5,578 bases of DNA. Origin: Thermoplasmata archaeon (GTDB taxonomy: Bacteria > Actinomycetota > Acidimicrobiia > Acidimicrobiales > Acidimicrobiaceae). The stretch spans positions 1-5,578 of the forward strand of contig JAKBHQ010000211.1 in assembly GCA_021836665.1 (NCBI GenBank), given 5' to 3'. A model generated the notes under the pieces. It saw only the letters and a program-made list of their open reading frames with translations. It did no database searches and had not been told where the DNA came from. Position numbers and translations under genes: made by a program. Below are positions 1-5,578 of this stretch, one piece after another (position 1 is the stretch's first letter; every line of letters begins with the position of its first letter).

Positions 1-1544
1 GCGAAAGTTATCAAGGGCGACGAGTAGATACCAAAAACAATCGTAAACGCCATAGCGAGACCAACGCCTACCAGAGTGACCACAGGAGGCCTATAGGTTA
101 CCTTCACAGTCTCAACTTCGGTTGCCACCCCGCCACCCGATGCAGCTACAGCCAACTTCTCGTCGTCCTCCCGGTCGGTATAGATTGCGAAGGCGAGTCT
201 CAAGTAGAAGTAAACCGCTACTACCGCAGTCATCATCGCCGCTACCGCTAGCAAATATTCCTTTGACTGAACAGCAGCCGAGATAACAGAAAACTTAGCC
301 AAGAAGCCGGTAGTAAATGGTGCTCCAGCCTGAGCCACCAAGAATATTGCCAGCGCAAGTCCTAGAGCTGGATTCTGCTTAGCTAGTCCCTTGAGATCTG
401 AAACAAGTATCGGCCCTTCAAAGTTGCCCCTCGCCGCTGACACCATCGAAATCACTCCGAAGGTACCGACGATCATGATGGAATATGCGAACAAGTAATA
501 CAGGGAATCCGAAATACCGTAGGCGGTCGCAGTTGCCAACCCTATCAAGATGAACCCGGCATGGTTTATCGACGAATAGGCGAGCATCCGCTTCACATCC
601 CTCTGCGATAGTGCGAGGACCGCTCCCACGATCGTAGACAACACCGCCAAAGTGATAATCAGCGGCTTCCAGTCGAGGCTAAGGGTACTGAATGAGACAT
701 AAAAGATTCTCAAAAGCGCAGCGAATCCACCGGCCTTTGCCACCCCCGCCATAAATCCGGTAACCGAAGTAGGCGCCCCCTGGTAGACATCGGGCGTCCA
801 GAAGTGGAAAGGAACCGCAGCCACTTTGAAGCCGAGGCCAACCAAAATGAGCACCATGCCAGCTAGCAGAACCCCATTTGAAGTCAAGGTATTGTTCGCA
901 AGGTATTGGGCAATCTTCGATATGTTCGAAGTACCAGTTGCCCCATATGTCAATGCAATGCCATAAAGAAAAATAGCAGACGAAAATCCACCAAGAACGA
1001 AGTACTTCATAGCTGCTTCTTGCGATTCGGAAGCACTTCTTCTGAATCCAACCAGGACATACAGAGAGATCGAAAGAATCTCAAGTCCCAAGAAAACAAC
1101 AATCAGATCGTTGGCCGCTGCCATAAACATTGCGCCCGAAGCCGATAGCAGGATGAGCGCTGAATATTCAGGCCCTTTCGCTGCGTCATTAAAGATAACG
1201 CCCTGCGCTATCAGTAACGACAGAAGTACCGACACCGAAATCACAACCATTAAAAAGGTTGAAAAACCGTCAGACGATATCGCTCCGGCTATCGTCGCCT
1301 TCGCTCCCTGAGACCTAACAACTTCAAAAAGATGAAGGGACCACTCGCCGGCCACTAAAGAAGCGACTACCCCTATGGCCGTGTAAGGCCAAGTAAGATC
1401 CCGCCTTGGCGTCAGCGAGGACACTATCATCGAGATAATCGCCGCACCGAGCATCACCAGCTCCGGCAAGATCGAAGAATAGTCGATCTTCGGCAAGGCT
1501 ATCTTTGCGGTGCCCGCAAAAGTCAATAGCAGGTGCGGACTCAC
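1..1544 (-). CDS. nuoN: NADH-quinone oxidoreductase subunit N (NuoN), C-terminus cut by window edge
   Basis: This is an antiporter-like membrane subunit of respiratory complex I that forms one of the three proton channels of the membrane arm. I translated it by hand: 514 uninterrupted codons run to the left edge with no stop. Expected motifs appear in order: an I-D-Y...L-P-E-L N-terminus near residues 20-29, the TM5 Glu in F-L-G-L-E-I-L-S (E155), the TM7 Lys in G-L-G-F-K-V-A-A-V-P-F-H (K240), W-T-P-D-V-Y-Q-G-A-P-T-S (249-260), the TM8 Lys in G-V-A-K-A-G-G (K270), R-D-V-K-R-M-L-A-Y-S-S (315-325) and the TM12 Lys in G-F-L-A-K-F (K417). These match E. coli NuoN K217, K247 and K395. A hydrophilic, acidic loop follows at about 457-481, then the start of a last membrane helix. 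Family length is about 480-550 residues, so little is missing. The GTG start overlaps the nuoM stop as GTGA; no other in-frame start lies close upstream. The identification is secure and the start is probable. Confidence 0.96.
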   Translation of the reverse strand, partial: MSPHLLLTFAGTAKIALPKIDYSSILPELVMLGAAIISMIVSSLTPRRDLTWPYTAIGVVASLVAGEWSLHLFEVVRSQGAKATIAGAISSDGFSTFLMVVISVSVLLSLLIAQGVIFNDAAKGPEYSALILLSASGAMFMAAANDLIVVFLGLEILSISLYVLVGFRRSASESQEAAMKYFVLGGFSSAIFLYGIALTYGATGTSNISKIAQYLANNTLTSNGVLLAGMVLILVGLGFKVAAVPFHFWTPDVYQGAPTSVTGFMAGVAKAGGFAALLRIFYVSFSTLSLDWKPLIITLAVLSTIVGAVLALSQRDVKRMLAYSSINHAGFILIGLATATAYGISDSLYYLFAYSIMIVGTFGVISMVSAARGNFEGPILVSDLKGLAKQNPALGLALAIFLVAQAGAPFTTGFLAKFSVISAAVQSKEYLLAVAAMMTAVVAVYFYLRLAFAIYTDREDDEKLAVAASGGGVATEVETVKVTYRPPVVTLVGVGLAMAFTIVFGIYSSPLITF

Positions 1545-3064
1545 TTGCTCACCCCGCTTCCAATTGCTGAACCGCTAGTTGCGGGAGTTGTGTAAGTCAC
1601 CGACATCTGTCGCATCAGGGTATGCACTGAAGGATCAATCCGATCTAGGAAAGGTCTTGGATAGACCCCGATAAAGACAATCAGGATCAAGATTGGAGCA
1701 ATTGCCAAAAACTCGCTCTTTTTAATCTCAGCAAAAGGCCTGTCAGCCTCATCCTTGCGGTGAAACACCTTCTGGTAGGCCCAGAGCAGGTATATCGCTG
1801 AGAAAATCACGCCGGTAGCGGCAACTACCGCCCACCACCTGTGAGTAACAAAGGTTCCCAAAAGTATCAGGAACTCGCCGACGAAACCGTTTAAGCCAGG
1901 AACCCCAATTGAGGCCATCATCACTAATGTGAATACGCCGGCAAAAATAGGGGCCTTCGCCTGGATCCCCGACAGAACATTCGTATCAGTGCTCTTATGT
2001 CGCTCGTAAATCAACCCGACAAGCAAGAACATTCCCGCCGTGTACAACCCGTGATTCACCATTTGAAGTACCGCTCCGGAAAGGCCTTGAGTGCTAAGAG
2101 CAAATAATCCAAGGACTATGAATCCCATATGCGAAAGAGACGAATAGGCAATCAGTCGTTTCAGATCCTTTTCGCCCGAAGCCACAATCGCTCCATAGAC
2201 TATGCCGATCACGGCGAGAGTCATAAGGATTGGCGCCAAGGATTTGGCTGCGGCTGGGAAAAGCTGAAAATCAAAGCGGATCATTCCATAAGTGCCAAGC
2301 TTCGCCATGACGCCGGCAAGGATCATGACGGTGGAGGTTGGAGCCTCCCCATATGCATCCGGAGACCAGGTATGGAACGGAAATACCGGAGCCTTCACTG
2401 CGAAGGCGGCGGTAAAGGCTAGAAATAGCCATTTCGCCGTTGCTGAGCTGAGAGTCGTCTTGGTAAGTTGAGCCAGCTCAAATGTGAGGTGACCCGTCGT
2501 TGCTTGGTGAATGAAAACGAGGCTCAAAATCCCGACCAGCATGAATGCTGATCCCAAAAAGGTATAGACGAAAAACTTGACCGCCGCCTTGCCACGATTC
2601 TTGAAGCCCCAGTTTCCAATCAGGAAGTAGGTAGGGATCAAGGTGAGCTCGAAGAGGAGAAAGAAACCAAACAGGTCAAGGGCCAAGAAACTACCGATAC
2701 AGGCCGCTTCCAATAACAGCATCCAGGCTACGTAAGCCTTCTCATCTTTATTCTCAGCAGCCCCGAAAAGTGCAACTACGAACAGAAGAGATGTCAGTAG
2801 AACCAGGACCAGCGAGATTCCATCGACTCCGAGGGACCATGAAATCCCGAAGGTGGGAATCCAGCTATGGACCGACACCATCTGAAATCCACCGAAGCCG
2901 ACCTTGAACTGCGCAGCCATTGCCACAGAGATAGCAAATACCACCAAAGCAAAGCCCCTGCCAAGGTTCCTAAATACCTTTGGGCTCAAGCTCTTAGGCA
3001 GAATCGCCAGAACAAGTGACGCCACCACCGGGAGGATTATCAAAACATTCAAATAAGGAAACAA
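1541..3064 (-). CDS. nuoM: NADH-quinone oxidoreductase subunit M (NuoM)
   Basis: This is the middle antiporter-like proton channel of the complex I membrane arm, sitting between NuoN and NuoL. Counting from the TTG at 3064 it has 507 residues, normal for NuoM (about 490-520). Visible hallmarks are the TM5 Glu in F-E-L-T-L-I-P (E139), the TM7 Lys in F-A-V-K-A-P-V-F-P-F-H (K224, H231), W-S-P-D-A-Y-G-E-A-P-T (233-243), the TM8 Lys in V-M-A-K-L-G-T-Y-G (K255), K-D-L-K-R-L-I-A-Y-S-S-L-S-H, the His in M-V-N-H-G-L (H338) and the TM12 Glu in G-F-V-G-E-F (E397). These match E. coli NuoM E144, K234, K265, H348 and E407. The final 25 or so residues are a Ser/Thr/Gly-rich tail. Two TTG starts are possible: 3070 would add two residues, but the AAGGAG at 3073-3078 is only 2 bases from it and 8 bases from 3064, so I chose 3064. 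No ATG or GTG lies in frame before the upstream stop. The 3' end overlaps nuoN by 4 bases. Confidence 0.97.
   Translation of the reverse strand: MFPYLNVLIILPVVASLVLAILPKSLSPKVFRNLGRGFALVVFAISVAMAAQFKVGFGGFQMVSVHSWIPTFGISWSLGVDGISLVLVLLTSLLFVVALFGAAENKDEKAYVAWMLLLEAACIGSFLALDLFGFFLLFELTLIPTYFLIGNWGFKNRGKAAVKFFVYTFLGSAFMLVGILSLVFIHQATTGHLTFELAQLTKTTLSSATAKWLFLAFTAAFAVKAPVFPFHTWSPDAYGEAPTSTVMILAGVMAKLGTYGMIRFDFQLFPAAAKSLAPILMTLAVIGIVYGAIVASGEKDLKRLIAYSSLSHMGFIVLGLFALSTQGLSGAVLQMVNHGLYTAGMFLLVGLIYERHKSTDTNVLSGIQAKAPIFAGVFTLVMMASIGVPGLNGFVGEFLILLGTFVTHRWWAVVAATGVIFSAIYLLWAYQKVFHRKDEADRPFAEIKKSEFLAIAPILILIVFIGVYPRPFLDRIDPSVHTLMRQMSVTYTTPATSGSAIGSGVSK
1549..1555 (-). promoter_or_regulatory. Probable ribosome binding site of nuoN, inside the nuoM 3' end
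   Basis: On the minus strand GGGGTGA lies 4 bases before the GTG at 1544-1542, within the last codons of nuoM. It is a partial match to the anti-Shine-Dalgarno complement with rather short spacing. Together with the GTGA stop/start overlap (1541-1544) it suggests that nuoN is translated mainly by coupling to nuoM. Confidence 0.5.
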
Positions 3065-3066
3065 GT

Positions 3067-3129
3067 TCAACTCTCCTTGGAGGCGATGGCTGAATATCTA
3101 CAGAGTGCTGTGGTCAAACTATGCATCAT
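3067..3129 (-). CDS. Possible 20-codon bridging mini-ORF between nuoL and nuoM
   Basis: An ATG at 3129-3127 overlaps the nuoL TGA (3128-3126) as ATGA, the same arrangement as at the nuoJ/nuoK junction. A second in-frame ATG follows directly. The frame stays open for 20 codons and stops with TGA at 3069-3067, overlapping the upstream candidate nuoM TTG and ending 2 bases before the preferred one. The peptide begins M-M-H-S-L-T-T-A-L and ends A-S-K-E-S. It has no recognisable domain and is too short to judge by codon usage. A weak AAGG (3137-3140) lies 7 bases upstream. If translated, its role would more likely be to carry ribosomes from nuoL to nuoM than to make a working protein. A 60-base open frame can easily arise by chance, so confidence that it is a real gene is low; the positions are read directly. 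Confidence 0.2.
   Translation of the reverse strand: MMHSLTTALCRYSAIASKES
3073..3078 (-). promoter_or_regulatory. Ribosome binding site of nuoM (AAGGAG), decides the start
   Basis: AAGGAG on the minus strand is the strongest Shine-Dalgarno match at a gene start in the window. It lies 8 bases before the TTG at 3064-3062 (near ideal) but only 2 bases before the TTG at 3070-3068. This favours the downstream TTG. It also lies inside the last codons of the 20-codon mini-ORF at 3067-3129. Confidence 0.7.
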
Positions 3130-5060
3130 CCACCAGCCTTAATAACCGCATAGCCGAGCAGAATGACCGCCCCAAAGGCTATTCCTAACGCATAACTCCT
3201 GACATAGCCGGTCTGGATCTTGCGGAGGACCCCCGACAGTTTGGCAATAGCCGTTGCTATGAGGACGACTACCCCGTCGACGATCTTGCGATCGACCACC
3301 GTGTCCATCTTGAGCGCCAAAGCAGTACTAGGTCTAGCGATGACTGCATCGTACGCCAGATCGATCCCCCAAGCACGCTTTAGAAGTGCCGGCTCGAGGT
3401 TCGGCTGATCCCAATTAGTCCGCCACAGCGACCAAGCTAGCGATATACCTATCACTGCAAAGACTGCGTCCATTGCGCCAAGCACGACCTGGGCGGTGCC
3501 CGAGAGTGAATTGGCGACGAGCGCTGAACCGAAAACCGGAGTCAACCAGTTCTCCAGGAATCTCGTTGAGCTGGCAAAGGGCAAGTTCAAAAGACCGCCG
3601 AGGACTGCGAGGACTGCGAGGATAACCAGCGGAAGGGTCATAATCCTTGGCGACTCATGCGGAGCGCTTACGTGCATGTCCCCTTCATGTTCTCCGGCCT
3701 CATGTCCCCCTTGATGGCCAGATCCCGAAATAGCCTTCCAGCGAGAATCACCGAAGAAGACCAGCATCACTTCCCTGCCCATGTAGTAGGCGGTGAGGAT
3801 TGCAGTCAGCGCCCCGACAATCCACAGAAACGGGCTCTTCTGAAACGCCGCTGTCAGCACATCACCTTTAGACCAGAATCCCGAAAACGGAGGGAAGCCA
3901 GCTATCGATAGCCAGCCGATTATAAAGGTCACCGAAGTGATGGGCATATACCGTCTCAGCCTTCCCATCTTCTTGATGTCCTGCTCATCGTGCATCGAGT
4001 GGATTACAGAACCGGAGCCTAAGAAGAGAAGTGCCTTGTAGAAGGCGTGGGTGACCATCAAGAAAATAGCGGCGACGTACGCCCCCGATCCCACGGCCAA
4101 GAACATATATCCAAGCTGGCTGACCGTCGAATAGGCCAGCACCTTCTTTATATCGTCCTGTGAGGTAGCTGCCATCGCTGCAATAAACGCCGTCAGTACA
4201 CCAACTATCGCAATCACCATCGATGCGGTTGGAGCCAAATGTAGAATCGGGGCAAGCCTCGCCATCAAGTAGACGCCAGCGGTGACCATGGTTGCTGCGT
4301 GGATCAACGCAGACACAGGGGGCGGGCCCTCCATAGCGTCGACTAGCCAAGTGAACAGCGGCAGCTGCGCGGACTTTCCCGCAGCTCCAAGGAAAAACAG
4401 CAGGGCTATTGCCGTCGCGCTCCCCTTGCTCAGGATGAGGTGGCCCCCGAAGAGATTAGCGTAGTTCAGCGTGCCGACCCAATAGAACAGAAGGAAGCTC
4501 CCCAGCAAGAAGCCGAAGTCTCCGATCCTGTTTACGATGAATGCCTTCTTGCCGGCAGTTGCAGCACTGGGCTTTTCATACCAAAAGGAGATCAGGAAGT
4601 AGGAGCAAGCACCGACTCCCTCCCAGCCAACAAACGCCAACGGAATATTCCCGGCGAGAACTAGCACAATCATCGAAAAAACAAAGAGGTTCAGATAGAC
4701 GAAGAACTGGTGAAACCTAGGGTCACCCTTCATGTATCCGATTGAGTAAGCATGAATTATGGTCGCGACGCCGGTGACAAAGAGCACCATAGTCATCGAG
4801 AGTGGATCTAGGTACAGATCGATACCTAGTTTTAGTGACCCAACATTCATCCAGGTAAAGAGGTGATCAACGAATACCCGATGTGTCCCGGTCCTAGCTA
4901 ACAAGCCGACCCAGGTGATTACGGACGCGACAAACGACAGAAAGATCGCCGCGGTACCCAACCAACCAGCTTTAGGATAGCCAAGCTTCTTTCCAAGCGG
5001 AAGCAAAAGAAAGAATCCGACTATCGGAAACAGTGGAATAAGTGCAACGAATGAGACCAT
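3126..5060 (-). CDS. nuoL: NADH-quinone oxidoreductase subunit L (NuoL)
   Basis: This is the distal proton channel of the complex I membrane arm, and it also supplies the long lateral helix along NuoM and NuoN. At 644 residues it has the usual family length (about 610-660). Motifs in order are D-L-Y-L-D-P-L-S (81-88), H-A-Y-S-I-G-Y-M (103-110), the TM5 Glu in V-G-W-E-G-V-G (E147), N-R-I-G-D (D181), the TM7 Lys in A-A-G-K-S-A-Q-L-P-L (K229), D-A-M-E-G-P-P-P-V-S-A-L-I-H (H254), D-D-I-K-K-V-L-A-Y-S-T-V-S-Q-L-G (302-317), T-H-A-F-Y-K-A (H338, K342) and F-W-S-K-G-D (K398). They correspond to E. coli E144, D178, K229, H254, K342 and K399. A His/Glu/Gly-rich loop spans about 446-468. The C-terminal part (about 520-644) fits the lateral helix plus terminal anchor helix. 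The TM12 motif is S-K-G-D rather than S-K-D-E, so the Asp after the Lys is displaced by one. The ATG start lies 4 bases after the nuoK stop. The identification is certain. Confidence 0.98.
   Translation of the reverse strand: MVSFVALIPLFPIVGFFLLLPLGKKLGYPKAGWLGTAAIFLSFVASVITWVGLLARTGTHRVFVDHLFTWMNVGSLKLGIDLYLDPLSMTMVLFVTGVATIIHAYSIGYMKGDPRFHQFFVYLNLFVFSMIVLVLAGNIPLAFVGWEGVGACSYFLISFWYEKPSAATAGKKAFIVNRIGDFGFLLGSFLLFYWVGTLNYANLFGGHLILSKGSATAIALLFFLGAAGKSAQLPLFTWLVDAMEGPPPVSALIHAATMVTAGVYLMARLAPILHLAPTASMVIAIVGVLTAFIAAMAATSQDDIKKVLAYSTVSQLGYMFLAVGSGAYVAAIFLMVTHAFYKALLFLGSGSVIHSMHDEQDIKKMGRLRRYMPITSVTFIIGWLSIAGFPPFSGFWSKGDVLTAAFQKSPFLWIVGALTAILTAYYMGREVMLVFFGDSRWKAISGSGHQGGHEAGEHEGDMHVSAPHESPRIMTLPLVILAVLAVLGGLLNLPFASSTRFLENWLTPVFGSALVANSLSGTAQVVLGAMDAVFAVIGISLAWSLWRTNWDQPNLEPALLKRAWGIDLAYDAVIARPSTALALKMDTVVDRKIVDGVVVLIATAIAKLSGVLRKIQTGYVRSYALGIAFGAVILLGYAVIKAGG
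3600..3622. repeat. Short in-frame tandem repeat within nuoL (9-base unit)
   Basis: GAGGACTGC on the plus strand occurs twice in tandem (3600-3608, 3609-3617) and is followed by a partial copy (3618-3622). On the coding strand it encodes a Leu-Ala-Val repeat at about residues 481-487 of NuoL, inside a membrane helix. The reading frame is kept. It may be a small slippage duplication or simply codon repetition in a hydrophobic helix. Confidence 0.6.
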
Positions 5061-5064
5061 TTGG

Positions 5065-5370
5065 CTAACCCTTCAAAAGGTGCAGGTCATCGGCGGTGAC
5101 ATTCGCCCTGCGCCTGAAGATCGAAACGATAATACCAAGACCCACAACCACCTCGGCAGCGGCAACTACTAATACGAAAAAGACCAGCACCTGCCCTCCA
5201 ATGTCACCGAGCATTCGTGAAAATGTCACCAGGGTCAGATTCACTGCGTTGAGCATGAGCTCTATACACATGAACATCACTAGCACGTTCCTCCTCACCA
5301 GCAAGCCCAGGGCTCCCATGGTGAAAATAACGGCGGCCAGGGTCAGATACCAGCTCCCCGGGATTGTCAT
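5065..5370 (-). CDS. nuoK: NADH-quinone oxidoreductase subunit K (NuoK)
   Basis: This is a small three-helix membrane subunit of complex I, related to MrpC of Mrp antiporters. It packs with NuoJ between the quinone module and NuoN and forms part of the central charged axis. It has 101 residues, the family's standard length (about 100). The helices lie at roughly 6-24, 29-50 and 60-85. The two conserved buried glutamates are present: E37 in [12 protein letters not shown] and E73 in A-A-A-E-V-V-V-G-L, equivalent to E. coli E36 and E72. The R-R-N after the first helix and the C-terminal D-D-L-H-L-L-K-G are typical of actinobacterial NuoK. The ATG start is set by AAAGGAG 6 bases upstream and overlaps the nuoJ stop as ATGA. 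nuoL follows 4 bases after the stop. Confidence 0.98.
   Translation of the reverse strand: MTIPGSWYLTLAAVIFTMGALGLLVRRNVLVMFMCIELMLNAVNLTLVTFSRMLGDIGGQVLVFFVLVVAAAEVVVGLGIIVSIFRRRANVTADDLHLLKG
5069..5074 (-). promoter_or_regulatory. Weak ribosome binding site of nuoL, within nuoK 3' end
   Basis: GAAGGG on the minus strand overlaps the last codons of nuoK and lies 8 bases before the nuoL ATG at 5060-5058. The nuoK stop (5067-5065) falls between them. The match is modest, and the short intergenic gap suggests translational coupling from nuoK. Confidence 0.45.
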
Positions 5371-5578
5371 TGATGGCTCCTTTGCCCGTCGTCAGAAGAT
5401 AATGCTGGGTCAGCTACAGCCTCCACCAGGATGTCCGAACCCTCGGTATTCAATTTGCTGACTATATCGGTTGGAGTTGCGGCACGCCTTGCGAGGACCA
5501 CGGCTCCGAGGACCGCAATAACCAGCAGAGCGGAGGTAGCTTCGAACGGAAGAAGGTAGGTAGTAAAGACCGCCCTTG
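5367..5578 (-). CDS. nuoJ: NADH-quinone oxidoreductase subunit J (NuoJ), 3' end only
   Basis: This is the C-terminal 69 residues of the five-helix membrane subunit J of complex I; the rest lies beyond the right edge. I found it by translating the minus strand from the edge: the open frame reads [11 protein letters not shown] and then [10 protein letters not shown]. This is the hallmark last transmembrane helix of NuoJ, here at about residues 7-29 of the fragment. A polar, acidic tail of about 40 residues follows, ending at TGA (5369-5367). Such tails vary between species. The stop overlaps the nuoK ATG as ATGA, as expected for a J-K pair. The family's full length is roughly 160-290 residues, so most of the gene is missing here. 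Identification rests on the motif plus its position directly before nuoK. Confidence 0.92.
   Translation of the reverse strand, partial: RAVFTTYLLPFEATSALLVIAVLGAVVLARRAATPTDIVSKLNTEGSDILVEAVADPALSSDDGQRSHQ
5377..5383 (-). promoter_or_regulatory. Ribosome binding site of nuoK (AAAGGAG)
   Basis: AAAGGAG on the minus strand lies 6 bases before the nuoK ATG (5370-5368), inside the nuoJ coding end. It is a strong site at normal spacing. It fixes the nuoK start and supports coupled translation of nuoJ and nuoK across the ATGA overlap. Confidence 0.75.

Noticed and set aside
906..1311. Two overlapping plus-strand open frames of 80 and 66 codons
   Set aside because: Both are antisense to nuoN, whose frame continues through with all expected motifs. 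The Cys-containing N-terminus of the first (C-P-I-C) is not part of a convincing zinc-binding domain.
2129..2422. Plus-strand open frame of 97 codons opposite nuoM
   Set aside because: It is antisense to the most conserved part of nuoM, including the TM7 and TM8 lysines, and shows no domain signature of its own.
3070..3125. Possible promoter or terminator in the nuoL-nuoM gap
   Set aside because: I see no -10/-35 pair and no GC-rich stem followed by a T run. The only inverted repeat, CTCC-AA-GGAG at the ribosome binding site, has a 4-base stem and a 2-base loop, too tight to form a stable hairpin.
3985..4350. Minus-strand open frame of 121 codons in another frame of nuoL
   Set aside because: It sits wholly inside nuoL, is rich in Arg, Gly, Cys and Asp, and covers the most conserved NuoL motifs (TM7-TM10). 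It is an out-of-frame reading.
5096..5461. Plus-strand open frame of 121 codons opposite nuoK and the nuoJ end
   Set aside because: It lies antisense to two well-supported genes, its product is a Thr-rich sequence with no recognisable motif, and it has no separate promoter or plausible context. It is a shadow frame.
1..5578. Mrp-type or other ion-antiporter operon instead of complex I, since NuoL/M/N and NuoK resemble MrpA/D/C
   Set aside because: Gene order J-K-L-M-N, the NuoJ C-terminal motif, the NuoL C-terminal extension and the three separate L/M/N paralogues fit complex I. No MrpB, E, F or G-like small genes are present.

Overview
The window is a stretch of a bacterial respiratory complex I (proton-pumping NADH:quinone oxidoreductase, NDH-1) operon. 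All genes lie on the minus strand, so transcription runs from right to left. In transcription order the genes are the 3' end of nuoJ, nuoK, nuoL, nuoM and most of nuoN, whose C-terminus is cut off by the left edge. This is the canonical distal membrane-arm order J-K-L-M-N. Coding density is close to 100%: J/K and M/N overlap by 4 bases, K and L are 4 bases apart, and only the L-M junction has a gap (about 60 bases). No promoter, terminator, RNA gene, mobile element or CRISPR array is visible.

Together the genes encode the proton-translocating part of complex I. NuoJ and NuoK form the part of the membrane arm next to the quinone-binding module. NuoN, NuoM and NuoL are the three antiporter-like proton channels; NuoL is the distal one and carries the long lateral helix that braces the arm. 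The buried charged residues expected of these subunits are present in all of them (Glu pair in NuoK; TM5 Glu and TM7/TM8 Lys in L, M and N; TM12 Lys/Glu in L, N and M). The complex therefore looks functional. One difference from the familiar E. coli pattern is the NuoL TM12 motif, which reads S-K-G-D instead of S-K-D-E.

The proteins resemble actinobacterial homologues: NuoK has the R-R-N near TM2, the A-A-A-E-V-V-V-G-L motif and a [12 protein letters not shown] C-terminus, and NuoL and NuoN are also of that style. Base composition looks close to 50% G+C by eye, low for an actinobacterium. A moderate-GC lineage such as Acidimicrobiia is a plausible guess but not proven by this window.

I did not find a novel system. 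The point most worth a second look is the nuoL-nuoM junction. There a 20-codon mini-ORF overlaps the nuoL stop (ATGA) and ends exactly at the TTG start region of nuoM, which also has two competing TTG starts.
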